64,000 bases of DNA, from positions 186,001 to 250,000 of the forward strand of contig NZ_FOQI01000002.1 of NCBI RefSeq assembly GCF_900113705.1, read 5' to 3'. The notes beneath the pieces were generated by a model that searched no databases, was not told the origin of the DNA, and worked only from the letters and a program-made list of their open reading frames with translations. Made by a program: the position numbers and the translations under genes. This document shows, piece by piece, positions 1 to 9,133 of this stretch (position 1 is its first letter; the number at the start of each line of letters is the position of its first letter). The DNA is from Collimonas sp. OK307. GTDB lineage: Bacteria > Pseudomonadota > Gammaproteobacteria > Burkholderiales > Burkholderiaceae_D.

Positions 1-1673
1 GACCAGTCCAGCATAGGCTGATGCGGTAACTCTCTGTATCCTGGCGCAAAGCGGAAATTGGCGACATCGTCCATCTTGGGCGGGCGCACGATCTTGTCCG
101 GATTGAAGCGGTTTTGCGGATCGAAAAGATCTTTGATTTCAGTGAAGGCAGCATTGATTTTCGGACCATATTGCCATGCCACCCACTCGCCACGGCACAG
201 GCCGTCGCCGTGTTCACCTGAATACGCGCCTTTGTATTTGCGGACCAGCACCGAAGCAGCTTCTGCAATCTCGCGCATATCTTTGGCGCCACCGCGCCGC
301 ATGTCGAGTATCGGCCTGACATGCAATGTGCCAACGCTGGCGTGTGCGTACCAGGTGCCTTCGGTGCCGTATTTGTGAAACACCTCGGTCAGCTGGCTGG
401 TATATTCCGCCAAATGTTCCAGCGGCACGGCGCAATCTTCGATGAAAGATACCGGTTTGCCGTCGCCCTTCATGCTCATCATGATATTCAGGCCGGCTTT
501 GCGTACATCCCACAGTGCTTTCTGGTCGGCGGCACCAGCCATTTGCACGACTGAGCCGGGCAGCTTCAGATCGGCCATCAACTCATCGAGGGCGACTAAT
601 TTTTTTAGCAATGCGGCATGATCCTCGCCGGCAAACTCGACCAGGAGAATCGCTTGCGGTCGCCCTGTCAATGCTTTTTCGATGACCGGCTTGAATGCCG
701 GATTGCTCATGGACAGATCGATCATGGTGCGGTCGACCAGTTCGACTGCAGTCGGACCGAGCTTGACGATGTGTTGCGTCATATCCATCGCCTGGTAAAA
801 GGTCGGGAAATTCACCACGCCCAATACCTTGTGCGCCGGCAGCGGCACCAATGACAAGGTGAGCTGCCGGCTATAGGCCAGCGTTCCCTCAGAGCCGATC
901 AGGATATGCGCCAGGTTGGCCATGCCGTCGTCGGTATAGGCGCGCGGGTTCTGGCAATCGAAGATATCGATGTTGTAGCCGCCGACACGCCGCAAGACCT
1001 TGGGCACCCGCTCTGTAATTTCTGCCCGTTCACGCTGCGCAATGCGCTGCAGGCCGCTGACAATATCACCAATCCGGTCGGTTTTCTCCATGCGATCCAG
1101 ACGCTCGAAACGCCCTTGCGTGCCATCCGCGAGGACGGCGTCGATCGCCGTCACGTTGTGCACCATGTTGCCGTACTCAATCGACCTGGAACCGCAGGAA
1201 TTATTGCCTGCCATGCCGCCAATCGTGCACTGGGCCGCAGTTGATACATCGACCGGAAACCATAAACCATGCGGCTTCAGCCAGGCGTTGAGATGATCGA
1301 GGACTATCCCGGGTTCCACCGTGATCGTGCGCGCCTCAGGGTCGAAAGCGATGACGTTATTCAGCCATTTGCTGTTGTCGATCACCAGTGCCTCGCCGAC
1401 GGTTTGGCCGCATTGGCTGGTACCGGCGCCACGCGCCAGAACCGGCATGTTGTGGCTACGAGCGATATCCAGCGCCAGCAGCAAATCCTTCTGATCGCGC
1501 GGCACTACCACACCGACCGGCATGATTTGATAGATCGAGGCATCGGTTGCGTATCTGCCTCGATCGGCCGTGTCGAACAGAATGTCGCCCCTCAGCTCTT
1601 GCCGTAGCTGTACGGCTAGCGACATAGAAGATGTTGCGTTGCGCGGGACCAGATGGATGGGCTTGACCAGCAT
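1..1673 (-). CDS. FAD-linked oxidase (D-lactate/glycolate type), partial
   Basis: About 557 codons are open from ATG at 1673 to the window edge, so the C-terminus is missing. Near residue 80 is the FAD-binding type 4 motif (RGAGTSQCGQTVGEALVID), followed by a GGMAGNNSCGSRSIEYG stretch and then a FAD-oxidase C-terminal domain with SGEHGDGLCRGEW near residue 500. This pattern is known from the ~1000-residue YdiJ-like proteins that join a flavin 2-hydroxyacid dehydrogenase to a C-terminal Fe-S (CCG) domain, and that Fe-S half would lie outside the window. Family members oxidise D-2-hydroxyacids and pass electrons to the respiratory chain. It sits 43 bp downstream of the MFS gene on the same strand. 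Together with the aminotransferase this suggests 2-hydroxyacid/2-oxoacid use, which is inference. Confidence 0.85.
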   Translation of the reverse strand, partial: MLVKPIHLVPRNATSSMSLAVQLRQELRGDILFDTADRGRYATDASIYQIMPVGVVVPRDQKDLLLALDIARSHNMPVLARGAGTSQCGQTVGEALVIDNSKWLNNVIAFDPEARTITVEPGIVLDHLNAWLKPHGLWFPVDVSTAAQCTIGGMAGNNSCGSRSIEYGNMVHNVTAIDAVLADGTQGRFERLDRMEKTDRIGDIVSGLQRIAQRERAEITERVPKVLRRVGGYNIDIFDCQNPRAYTDDGMANLAHILIGSEGTLAYSRQLTLSLVPLPAHKVLGVVNFPTFYQAMDMTQHIVKLGPTAVELVDRTMIDLSMSNPAFKPVIEKALTGRPQAILLVEFAGEDHAALLKKLVALDELMADLKLPGSVVQMAGAADQKALWDVRKAGLNIMMSMKGDGKPVSFIEDCAVPLEHLAEYTSQLTEVFHKYGTEGTWYAHASVGTLHVRPILDMRRGGAKDMREIAEAASVLVRKYKGAYSGEHGDGLCRGEWVAWQYGPKINAAFTEIKDLFDPQNRFNPDKIVRPPKMDDVANFRFAPGYRELPHQPMLDW

Positions 1674-1716
1674 AGAGGAAATCCTGTCAAAAGAAACTAA
1701 ATGAACCGGCCGCTTT

Positions 1717-3000
1717 CTATACGCCAGCTTTCACTGTAGCGGGCCCGGCATCCGCTACGCCTTGCTCGAACTTGCTATCCGGTTGCATGCGAAAAGCCAG
1801 CAGCACGCCGAATCCCATCAGGATCATGCTGCCCACGAATGGCAATTCCCAGTTGTTGTAGCGGTCAATCAGGTAGCCGGACAATACCGGTGAGATGATG
1901 GCCGCCAGCGCCGAGCCGGTATTCATCATGCCGCTGGCGGTGCCCGAATATTGCGGGGCGATATCCATCGGGATCGCCCACATCGGACCGATCGTCATTT
2001 CAGCGAAGAAAAAACCGGCGCCCAGGCAAAGTATCGAGACATAGACATTGTGGGTGTACAGGAGCGGCAGCAACGACAACAGCGTCAGGAACATGCAGAC
2101 CGATACCATCTGGCTCCGAGCCCGCTTCAGGTTACCGGTGCGTTTGAGGATCTTGTCGCTGACGATGCCGCCCAGGGTATCGCCAAGTACGCCCGCGAAA
2201 AATACGCTTGAAGCAAACAATGCCGATTTCTTGATATCCAGATCGTAACTGTGCAAGAAGTATTGCGGAATCCAGCTCAGGAACAACCACAAGGTCCAGC
2301 CGTAGCAGAAATAGACAATGGTGACCGGCAGCATGCGCTTGAACAACGGCCCCCATGGGATCTTCGGAGTGCTTTTCTTGACAGCAGGCAGTGTTGCCAA
2401 TTCTTCCGCGGTGATGCGCGGATGTTTCTCAGGATGCTCGGTGAACACGAATGCCCAGACCAGGACCCAGATCAAACTGATCACGCCGCAGATATAGAAA
2501 GATTCACGCCAGCCATGCGTCGCCATAATGACTACTACCAGCGTGGGCGCGACCGCATTGCCGATCCGGGCGAACGCATGGGTAATGCCCTGGGCAAAGC
2601 CGCGGTTTTCCTTGGCGACCCAACGCGACATGGCAGAAGTGGCGGCAGGGAAGGTGGCGCCTTCACCCAGGCCCAGCAGCAACCGCGCCAACAGCAATGA
2701 AAACAAGCCGCCGGCAAAACCGGTCAATATGGTGGCGATGCCCCAGAGTACGCCGCAGTAGATCAGGGTGCGTTTGGCGCCGAACTTGTCGCTGACCCAG
2801 CCGCCGATGATTTGAAATACCAGATAGGGGTAGGCGAATGCCGAGAACACCAGGCCGATCTGGGTTTTTGAAAGATCGAATTCTTTTGCAAAACCGGCCG
2901 CGGCGGTACTGACATTGACGCGATCCAGGTAGGTGATGAAATACATCAGGCATAACATGATCAGCACGACGGTGGTCGCACGCAAACGCAGGTGTTTCAT
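1717..3000 (-). CDS. MFS transporter, anion:cation symporter family
   Basis: A 427-residue, 12-helix carrier. The N-terminus contains YLDRVNVSTAA and the loop motif GGWVSDKFGAKRT between helices 2 and 3, both typical of the ACS group (glucarate, galactonate, hexuronate and phthalate carriers). The ATG at 3000 is chosen because GGAG lies 8 bases upstream; an in-frame ATG at 3033 has no comparable ribosome site. It lies between an aminotransferase and a FAD oxidase on the same strand, so an organic acid handled by those enzymes is the likely substrate. Its identity cannot be read from the sequence. Confidence 0.88.
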   Translation of the reverse strand: MKHLRLRATTVVLIMLCLMYFITYLDRVNVSTAAAGFAKEFDLSKTQIGLVFSAFAYPYLVFQIIGGWVSDKFGAKRTLIYCGVLWGIATILTGFAGGLFSLLLARLLLGLGEGATFPAATSAMSRWVAKENRGFAQGITHAFARIGNAVAPTLVVVIMATHGWRESFYICGVISLIWVLVWAFVFTEHPEKHPRITAEELATLPAVKKSTPKIPWGPLFKRMLPVTIVYFCYGWTLWLFLSWIPQYFLHSYDLDIKKSALFASSVFFAGVLGDTLGGIVSDKILKRTGNLKRARSQMVSVCMFLTLLSLLPLLYTHNVYVSILCLGAGFFFAEMTIGPMWAIPMDIAPQYSGTASGMMNTGSALAAIISPVLSGYLIDRYNNWELPFVGSMILMGFGVLLAFRMQPDSKFEQGVADAGPATVKAGV

Positions 3001-3059
3001 TGTTTTGTCTCCAATATTTTTGGTGGTCGGCAAGCGCCGCAGGACATCTTTATCCTTTG

Positions 3060-3090
3060 TCCGGCCTGTCCTCTATGGGACAGTGCCGGA
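3060..3090. other. stem-loop between aminotransferase and MFS genes
   Basis: Arms 3060-3071 and 3078-3090 pair over 12 base pairs with a single bulged T at 3084. No T-run follows on the minus strand, so it is not a classical terminator. It may partly attenuate or stabilise the mRNA between the two genes. Confidence 0.4.
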
Positions 3091-3154
3091 ACCGATTCAA
3101 CCCGTTTCGGTATTGAATCCATTTTTGTTCAGAACCACATTGCGACTTGCCGGC

Positions 3155-4372
3155 TCATGCCGCTTTCAACACCGGCTTGCTGTTTTGCGCCGTAAGGTTT
3201 GCCATCGCTGCCAGCACGCCGCTGCTGCCCAAAGGAACGCCCGCCAGCTTCAAGCCCATTTCACAGCCGGCCAGCGTCGCCATCAAAGTCAGATCGTTGG
3301 CTTCACCCAGATGACCGATACGGAACATGCCGCCCTTCATTTTTCCTAGGCCGGTGCCGAGCGACATGTTGAAGTTTTCGTAGATGGTTTTACGGATCGT
3401 ATCGGCGTCGAAACCGGGCGGCGTCATCACACCGGTGAGTACCGGCGAATACAGTGCCGGATCGGCGCATTGGATTTCCAGGCCCCAGGCCCGTACGGCA
3501 TCGCGGCAGGCACTTGCCAGACGTTGATGGCGTTTGAACACTTGATCCAGGCCCTCGCCGAGGATCATGTCGAGCGCTTCCGACAAGCCGTACAGCAGAT
3601 TGGTATTTGGCGTGTATGGCCAGTAGCCGGTTTTATTCATCTCGATGATGTCGGTCCAGTCCCAGAACGCTCGCGGCAATTTCGCGCTCTTGCTGGCTGC
3701 GATGGCTTTCTGCGATACCGCGTTGAAGCTGATGCCCGGCGGCAGCATCAATCCCTTTTGCGAGCCGGAGACGGTGACGTCGACGCCCCATTCGTCATGG
3801 CGGTAATCAGCTGAAGCCAAGCCGGAAATCGTATCGACGATCAGCAGCGCCGGATGGCCGGCGGCGTCGATTGCCCTGCGCACAGCGACGATATCCGAGG
3901 TGACGCCGGTCGAGGTTTCGTTGTGGACCACGCACACCGCTTTAATCTGGTGTTCGCTATCCTTGCGCAAACGCTGTTCGATCCGGTCTGCCTGTACGCC
4001 TTGGCGCCAGCCTTCAATCCCCGGCAAACCGAGAAATTCGGGTTTCAAACCCAGGGCCTCCGCCATTTTTTTCCACAAGGTGGCGAAATGCCCGGTTTCA
4101 TACATCAGTACCGTGTCGCCCGGGCTCATGGTGTTGCTCAACGCCGCTTCCCATGCGCCGGTGCCGGAGGCCGGATAAATCACCACCGGCTGCTCGGTCT
4201 TGAAAATTTTCTTGATGCCTGCCAGTACCTGCAAACCCAGTGCCCCGAATTCCGGTCCGCGATGATCGATGGTGGGATAACTCATGGCCCGCAAGATACG
4301 GTCCGGGACCGGGCTCGGGCCCGGGATTTGCAGGAAATGACGGCCGGCCGGATGGAAATCGAGTGTCAACAT
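3155..4372 (-). CDS. class V PLP aminotransferase (serine/alanine-glyoxylate type)
   Basis: 405 residues, usual family length. The N-terminus carries IPGPSPVPDRILRAM and TIDHRGPEF, and the PLP lysine is the K of SGSQKGLMLPPG near residue 200. These features match serine-glyoxylate/alanine-glyoxylate aminotransferases (SgaA/AGT), cytosolic enzymes that convert glyoxylate to glycine with serine or alanine as amino donor. A strong AAAGGAGG stands 5 bases before the ATG. The gene is divergent from the GntR regulator at 4642, and a 16-bp palindrome also found at that regulator's start lies 25-40 bp upstream of its start. The exact substrate pair is uncertain. Confidence 0.85.
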   Translation of the reverse strand: MLTLDFHPAGRHFLQIPGPSPVPDRILRAMSYPTIDHRGPEFGALGLQVLAGIKKIFKTEQPVVIYPASGTGAWEAALSNTMSPGDTVLMYETGHFATLWKKMAEALGLKPEFLGLPGIEGWRQGVQADRIEQRLRKDSEHQIKAVCVVHNETSTGVTSDIVAVRRAIDAAGHPALLIVDTISGLASADYRHDEWGVDVTVSGSQKGLMLPPGISFNAVSQKAIAASKSAKLPRAFWDWTDIIEMNKTGYWPYTPNTNLLYGLSEALDMILGEGLDQVFKRHQRLASACRDAVRAWGLEIQCADPALYSPVLTGVMTPPGFDADTIRKTIYENFNMSLGTGLGKMKGGMFRIGHLGEANDLTLMATLAGCEMGLKLAGVPLGSSGVLAAMANLTAQNSKPVLKAA

Positions 4373-4396
4373 TTACGCCTCCTTTGAATAAATTGA

Positions 4397-4412
4397 ATTT
4401 TGTATTCAAAAT
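4397..4412. promoter_or_regulatory. probable GntR operator, copy 1
   Basis: A perfect inverted repeat ATTTTG-N4-CAAAAT, which also contains TTGAAT-N5-ATTCAA. It sits just upstream of the ribosome site of the aminotransferase gene. The same arms and spacer length recur at 4635-4650. Short AT-rich palindromes of this size are typical of FadR-subfamily operators; assigning it to the adjacent regulator is inference. Confidence 0.6.
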
Positions 4413-4634
4413 ACTTTAGCATCCAAAATTTCAATCGTAAAGATTTTTTTGCAATGCCCGACTCCGGATAAAGGTTTTAAATCGCCTGAAATTTGCCTTA
4501 AACTACGAATAATCGATGAAATATGCTAATTTCTAGCTGATTACATCCTTTTTACATTCACTTTGGCGGTCACTGCGATGCTGATTCTGGCGCCATAAAT
4601 TTGATGTTAAAATAGGATCAAACGCGTAAAAAGG

Positions 4635-4650
4635 ATTTTGAATGCAAAAT
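4635..4650. promoter_or_regulatory. probable GntR operator, copy 2 (autoregulatory)
   Basis: ATTTTG-N4-CAAAAT, with arms identical to copy 1. Its spacer covers the ATG at 4642, so a repressor bound here would block expression of its own gene. The shared arms and the placement at both ends of the divergent intergenic region argue for one regulator acting on both genes. Confidence 0.6.
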
Positions 4651-5355
4651 GCGATAACCGAACAGGAAGAAAAAGCCGCTCCCCTGGTCCCTAAACTGGA
4701 ACGCCAACGCCTGCATGACACGGTGGTGGATCATTTGCGCAACCTGATCGTCGAAGCGGTGCTGGTGCCGGGGACCAAACTCAACGAGCGCGAGTTATGC
4801 GAAACCCTGGGCATTTCGCGCACCCCTTTGCGGGAAGCCTTGAAGGTGCTGGCGGCCGAAGGCCTGATAGAGATTTCCCCGAACCGGGGTGCATCGGTAT
4901 CCAAGATGTCGGAAACCGAAATCTGGGAAACCTTTGAATTGATGAGCGGCCTGGAAGCGATGTCGGGCGAGCTGGCTTGCGACCGCATTACACCGGTCGA
5001 ACTGGCTGAAATCAAGGCTTTGCACTATGCGATGCTGGCGTGCAAGGCGCAAAACGATTTGCCGGGATACTACAGCCGCAACCAGGCCATCCACGACAAG
5101 ATCAATGACGCCGCCCGCAATACAGTCTTGCGTCAGACTTACCTGGGTTTAAACCGACGCCTGCAGGCGTTGCGTTTCAAATCGAATTTCCAGCCGCAAA
5201 AATGGGATAGCGCCGCACATGATCACGACGAGATGGTGAAAGCACTCGAAGCGCGCGACGGCAAACGGCTGGCCGCAGTGTTGCGCCAGCATTTGCTGGA
5301 CAAGCGTGATGCCGTGCTTAGCGCAGCGGCGTTGCCGGGCGAAGGCAAGCCCTAG
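4642..5355 (+). CDS. GntR transcriptional regulator, FadR/FCD subfamily
   Basis: 237 residues. A winged-helix domain spans about residues 20-90 (ELCETLGISRTPLREALKVL is the recognition-helix region), followed by an all-helical FCD ligand-binding domain with histidines of the kind that hold a metal and an acid ligand (QAIHDKINDAARN, AAHDHDEM). Such proteins usually repress genes for organic acid use and release DNA when the acid binds. AAAAGGA lies upstream of the ATG. Being divergent from the aminotransferase-MFS-oxidase genes, with matching palindromes at both starts, it is their likely regulator. Confidence 0.9.
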   Translation: MQNAITEQEEKAAPLVPKLERQRLHDTVVDHLRNLIVEAVLVPGTKLNERELCETLGISRTPLREALKVLAAEGLIEISPNRGASVSKMSETEIWETFELMSGLEAMSGELACDRITPVELAEIKALHYAMLACKAQNDLPGYYSRNQAIHDKINDAARNTVLRQTYLGLNRRLQALRFKSNFQPQKWDSAAHDHDEMVKALEARDGKRLAAVLRQHLLDKRDAVLSAAALPGEGKP

Positions 5356-5359
5356 CCAT

Positions 5360-6124
5360 TCACCATGGCCGCCGCACCGAGTCCTGGTAACGCGTCAGGA
5401 TGAAATGCGCAACATCGTCGGAATGGTAAGCGGCGGACAATTGTGCGACCCACGGCTGGCTACGGTCTGCGGCGCGCACCGCCAGTACATTTTGCCAAGG
5501 CGAACGAGCATCCTCGATGCCGAGGCTATCGCGCGCCGGATAAAGGCCGGCACGGGCTGCATCGCTGCTGTCGATCACCGCGAATGCCACCTGATCCAAT
5601 GCGGAAAACAGCTGCTTGCGCGGCACTTTTTTAATTTTCAAATGCAGGCGGTTGCTGGTGATATCCGCCAGCGTCGCCTGCAGGCCGGCGCGATCGGAGA
5701 ATGTCAGGAGCGTGAAATTTTGCAGCAAGACCAGCGCCCTCGCGGTGCCTGCAGCATCGGCAGGAATCGCAATCGTGGCGCTGCGCTGCAATTGGGTCAG
5801 TGTCTTCAGTTTGCGCGAATAAAGCGCCATCGGAAAGGTGATCGTGCTACCGACATTGACCAACCCGTAACGCTGCCGCTGCGCCTCGAAGCTCGGCCCA
5901 TCTTCGAAACTGGCGGCATCGATTTTACCTGCCGCCAGCGCAGCATCGATGCGGCTCTTGTCGTCAAATACGATCACATCAAGTTGAAGGCCGCCGGCTT
6001 GCGCGCTATGCCGTACCTGGTCGATGATCTCTGCGTGCGCACCCGGGGTTACCCCCACCTTGATCACGCCCGGCGTCGCGTAAACATGCGGCATAATAAT
6101 CCCCAGCAAGCATGCGGCAAGCAT
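5360..6124 (-). CDS. MetQ/NlpA-like periplasmic binding protein
   Basis: 254 residues with a short export signal (ending around MPHVYA), then IKVGVTPGAHAEIIDQVRH, the characteristic opening of MetQ/NlpA-type binding proteins. No lipobox cysteine is seen, so it would be soluble in the periplasm. ATG at 6124 is 5 bases after the stop of the formylglycine-generating enzyme gene. An in-frame TTG at 6133 overlaps that stop (TTGA) and would give a better charged signal start, so either may be used. No permease or ATPase is adjacent. Family members bind methionine or other small compounds; here a sulfur compound is plausible from the sulfatase operon, but this is inference. Confidence 0.75.
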   Translation of the reverse strand: MLAACLLGIIMPHVYATPGVIKVGVTPGAHAEIIDQVRHSAQAGGLQLDVIVFDDKSRIDAALAAGKIDAASFEDGPSFEAQRQRYGLVNVGSTITFPMALYSRKLKTLTQLQRSATIAIPADAAGTARALVLLQNFTLLTFSDRAGLQATLADITSNRLHLKIKKVPRKQLFSALDQVAFAVIDSSDAARAGLYPARDSLGIEDARSPWQNVLAVRAADRSQPWVAQLSAAYHSDDVAHFILTRYQDSVRRPW

Positions 6125-6129
6125 GCGCT

Positions 6130-7170
6130 TCAACTGTCGCGCAGGATGGTGCGGAAGCCGATGTGCGATGCTGGCAAATCCGCCTCCTGCTGCTCGCGTG
6201 AAGACGCCCGGTAGCGCACGCAATAGTCGCGTGAGCACAGGAAGGAACCGCCTTTGATCACCATCAGCGTGTTGTGGCGGCGAGTTGCCGGCGCTACCGC
6301 CGCGGTATCGCCGTTGCTGTGGGTCTGATGCGATCCCGTGTAGATGTCTTTGGTCCATTCCCATGCGTTGCCAACCATATCGTAAAGTTTGAAGTCGTTT
6401 GCCGCATAACAGCCGACCGGCGCCAGGCCGATGTGGCCGTCTTCGTTGTTGTTCACCAAGGGGAATACGCCTTGCCAGTAATTGGCAGTTGGCCGGCCCC
6501 GCTCGTCGCGCGGTGCGGTATCGAGTTCGGCGCCGTCATGCCCGGCCTTGCCGGCATATTCCCACTCCGCTTCGCTGGGCAGGTCACGCCCCAGCCAGCG
6601 CGCATAGGCGAGGGCGTCGGCCTGCGTCACCAGGGTAACCGGCTGGTTGCCGATGCCGTCCAGATTGCTGCCGGGGCCGGCCGGATGCTGCCACGACGCG
6701 CCGTCCACCCAGGTCCACCACGCCAGGTCACGTGCGTTCAACTCTTCCAGCGTCGGCTTGTGGAAAACCGCTCCTCCGCCTTGGCGTTCGGCGTCACTGA
6801 CATAGCCGGTCGCTTCGACGAAGGAGGCAAACTGGGCATTCGTGACATCAGTCTGGTCGATCCAGAATCCGCGCACCCTTGTCTTGCCATTACCGGCCGG
6901 GCGCTCGTCTTCATAACCGAACTTGCTGCCCAAGATGAATTCACCGCCACGCAAATGCACCATGCCGGCTTGCGCGTTACTGCGCCAGTGCGCCGGCAAA
7001 CCGGAATAAGCCTGGCACTGCGCCTCCGATCCTAGCGGCGCCAGTACGTGGAACAGATTCAATCCATCCAATGCGCCGGCGCTGCCGCTCGTAGCAAACA
7101 ACCCGCCGGCGGCCGCCGCCAGCAAGGCGGCGACGCCGGCGGTGCCTGTCAACCAGGTTCGCTTCTTCAT
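6130..7170 (-). CDS. formylglycine-generating enzyme (sulfatase-modifying factor)
   Basis: 346 residues with an N-terminal hydrophobic export segment after MKKRTWL. The body is an FGE-sulfatase domain beginning at MVHLRGGEFILGS. The active-site region GGSFLCSRDYCVRYR keeps both cysteines (C-x4-C) that bind copper and oxidise the sulfatase cysteine to formylglycine, and HIGFRTI closes the domain as usual. ATG at 7170, 7 bases after the sulfatase stop, is preferred over an upstream in-frame ATG at 7221 that lies inside the sulfatase gene. The neighbouring sulfatase is the obvious client. Export of both proteins implies maturation during or after secretion. Confidence 0.88.
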   Translation of the reverse strand: MKKRTWLTGTAGVAALLAAAAGGLFATSGSAGALDGLNLFHVLAPLGSEAQCQAYSGLPAHWRSNAQAGMVHLRGGEFILGSKFGYEDERPAGNGKTRVRGFWIDQTDVTNAQFASFVEATGYVSDAERQGGGAVFHKPTLEELNARDLAWWTWVDGASWQHPAGPGSNLDGIGNQPVTLVTQADALAYARWLGRDLPSEAEWEYAGKAGHDGAELDTAPRDERGRPTANYWQGVFPLVNNNEDGHIGLAPVGCYAANDFKLYDMVGNAWEWTKDIYTGSHQTHSNGDTAAVAPATRRHNTLMVIKGGSFLCSRDYCVRYRASSREQQEADLPASHIGFRTILRDS

Positions 7171-7177
7171 ACGTTGC

Positions 7178-9133
7178 TCAATAATAACCGCGTGGACGTT
7201 GCGGCTCGACCCCGCCGACACCGCTCATGTAGGTATTCCATTGCTGGATCAAGCTGCTGATGATCGATGGATTCTGTGCGGAGACGTCACGGTTCTCGCC
7301 GCGATCGGCTGTCACGTCGAACAACTCCCAATGGCCATCGAGCGGCCCGTTCGGCGGTTCAGTCCAGAGCGCTTTCCACTGGCCGTCGGCACTGCGCAGA
7401 TAGCCGCGTCCGTAAGCCTCATCCCCGAACGGCGCCGTATGCACCACGCCCTGCCGCTGGCCGTTCAGCACAGGCAGCAAGGATTGGCCGGTGATCGGAT
7501 AAACATAGCGGTTGTTGTAGACCACCTTGCCCTTGTTCTGATCGACGCCGGTCAGGCTATTCAACAACGGCGGTGCAGGCTGCGCTGGAGCTGCGATCTG
7601 GGCGACGTCAAGAAAGGTGGCGGTATTGTCGGTAACGTGCGTAAAGGGCCGCAAGGTCGGCAATTGTGTGGTCTGGCCAGGCAGATGCACGATCAGCGGT
7701 GTCGATACGCCGCCTTCAGTCGCATAACCCTTGGTCAGGCGGAATGGCGTCGCGCTGACTTCGGCCCAGCGCAGGCCGTATTGCAGCCGCTGCGCGTTTT
7801 GCTTGCCGTTATCGCTGCCCAGCGCCGAATACACCGGATCGTAAGCGTTGGCAGTATCGGTCGCGGTCGGATCGGCGCCGGAATCGATCGGCCAGCCTTC
7901 TGCCCCATTGTCCGACTGGAACATGATGAAGGTATTGTCGTATTCACCGATATCCTTCAGATGCTGGACCAGCAAACCGATGTTGTGGTCCAGGTTTTCC
8001 ACCATACCGGCATAGATCTCCATGTAGCGCGCCTGGGCCTTCTTTTCGGCCGGCGACAAGCTGCTCCATGCCTTGTCAACCACGCCCGGGCCGTAATCCG
8101 AATACCCTTGTGCAGCGCTATGCACGGCGCTGATGTATTTGGCATTGGCGGTACCGTTATTCACGGTTGCCGGCGATACAGCCGGTTTTTCCGGCACGCC
8201 GGCAAACGGCGTGAAATCGGCAGGAATAATGCCGAGCGCTTTCTGGCGGGCGATGCGCGCATTGCGGATCGCGTCGTAGCCTTGATCGTACTTGCCCGCG
8301 TAGTTATGCAGGTAAGGCTCCGGCACCTGCAGCGGCCAATGCGGCGAAGTAAACGCAGCGTAGGCGAAGAACGGCTTGCCGTCGGCCTTGTTGGAATCGA
8401 TATAAGAAATCAGTCGCTGCGTGTAGAAATCGGTCGAATAGAATACGGCCGGATTGCCGCCGGTTCCTCCTGGTTGGCCAGGCTGGCCAGGTTGTACGTA
8501 TTTACCGTCTTCCGTGTAATTTTTCGAACCCGCCGGCTCATGCGCAAAGTGGTTGGTGGCGGCACCTCCGAGCAAGGCATAGCTGTGCTCAAAGCCCCAT
8601 TGATCCGGAGTCTGGCCGCCGCCTGTCGGGCTACCCGGAATACCTGAGCCGATGTGCCATTTGCCAGCCATATAGGTGTGATAGCCGCCATCCTTCAGCA
8701 GTTGCGCAATCGACAGCGCGCGGTCATTCAGGTAACCTTCATAGCCCGGCAAGCCCTTGCGCTCATCGGTCGGTACACCCATCGTTCCTTCACCTACCAG
8801 ATGATGATCAGTGCCGGAAATCAGCATCGAACGGGTAATCGCGCAGACGGTGCCGGTGTGATGATTGGTCAGGATACGGCCCGACTGCACCAGGGCATCA
8901 AGATTGGGCGTATTGATTTCACCACCGAATGCGCGAATGTCCGAGTAGCCGAGATCATCGGCCATGATGTAGAGAATGTTAGGGCGTTTCTGCGCCGCAG
9001 CTACGGTTGAGGCGGTGTTCCCCAGCGACGTACCGGAGTTGTCGCCGCACGATGCAAGTGTGACCAGGCTGGCTACGGCGGCACCAATCACGCCAAGGCG
9101 GATTGCGAGGGATTGCGATCTGAATTTTTTCAT
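7178..9133 (-). CDS. arylsulfatase-like lipoprotein, type I sulfatase
   Basis: 651 residues. The start is a lipoprotein signal with lipobox LASC, so it is anchored in an envelope membrane. The sulfatase core begins RPNILYIMADDLGYSDI (metal-binding DD). The formylglycine site reads CAITRSMLISGTDHH, close to Pseudomonas-type arylsulfatases, although the third position is Ile where Pro is usual. Further motifs are MAGKWHIG and MFQSDNGAEGW. It hydrolyses sulfate esters, releasing sulfate. A PGQPGQPGG insert near residue 220 comes from 9-bp repeats. It is first in a three-gene operon with its activating enzyme and a binding protein, perhaps for sulfate-ester scavenging. The true substrate is unknown. 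Confidence 0.9.
   Translation of the reverse strand: MKKFRSQSLAIRLGVIGAAVASLVTLASCGDNSGTSLGNTASTVAAAQKRPNILYIMADDLGYSDIRAFGGEINTPNLDALVQSGRILTNHHTGTVCAITRSMLISGTDHHLVGEGTMGVPTDERKGLPGYEGYLNDRALSIAQLLKDGGYHTYMAGKWHIGSGIPGSPTGGGQTPDQWGFEHSYALLGGAATNHFAHEPAGSKNYTEDGKYVQPGQPGQPGGTGGNPAVFYSTDFYTQRLISYIDSNKADGKPFFAYAAFTSPHWPLQVPEPYLHNYAGKYDQGYDAIRNARIARQKALGIIPADFTPFAGVPEKPAVSPATVNNGTANAKYISAVHSAAQGYSDYGPGVVDKAWSSLSPAEKKAQARYMEIYAGMVENLDHNIGLLVQHLKDIGEYDNTFIMFQSDNGAEGWPIDSGADPTATDTANAYDPVYSALGSDNGKQNAQRLQYGLRWAEVSATPFRLTKGYATEGGVSTPLIVHLPGQTTQLPTLRPFTHVTDNTATFLDVAQIAAPAQPAPPLLNSLTGVDQNKGKVVYNNRYVYPITGQSLLPVLNGQRQGVVHTAPFGDEAYGRGYLRSADGQWKALWTEPPNGPLDGHWELFDVTADRGENRDVSAQNPSIISSLIQQWNTYMSGVGGVEPQRPRGYY

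Noticed and set aside
6125-6364. N-terminal extension of the MetQ-like gene to 6364
   Set aside because: Overlaps the FGE gene in another frame and would bury the export signal.
7142-8647. 501-codon plus-strand frame
   Set aside because: Antisense shadow of the sulfatase; Arg/His-rich composition, no motifs.
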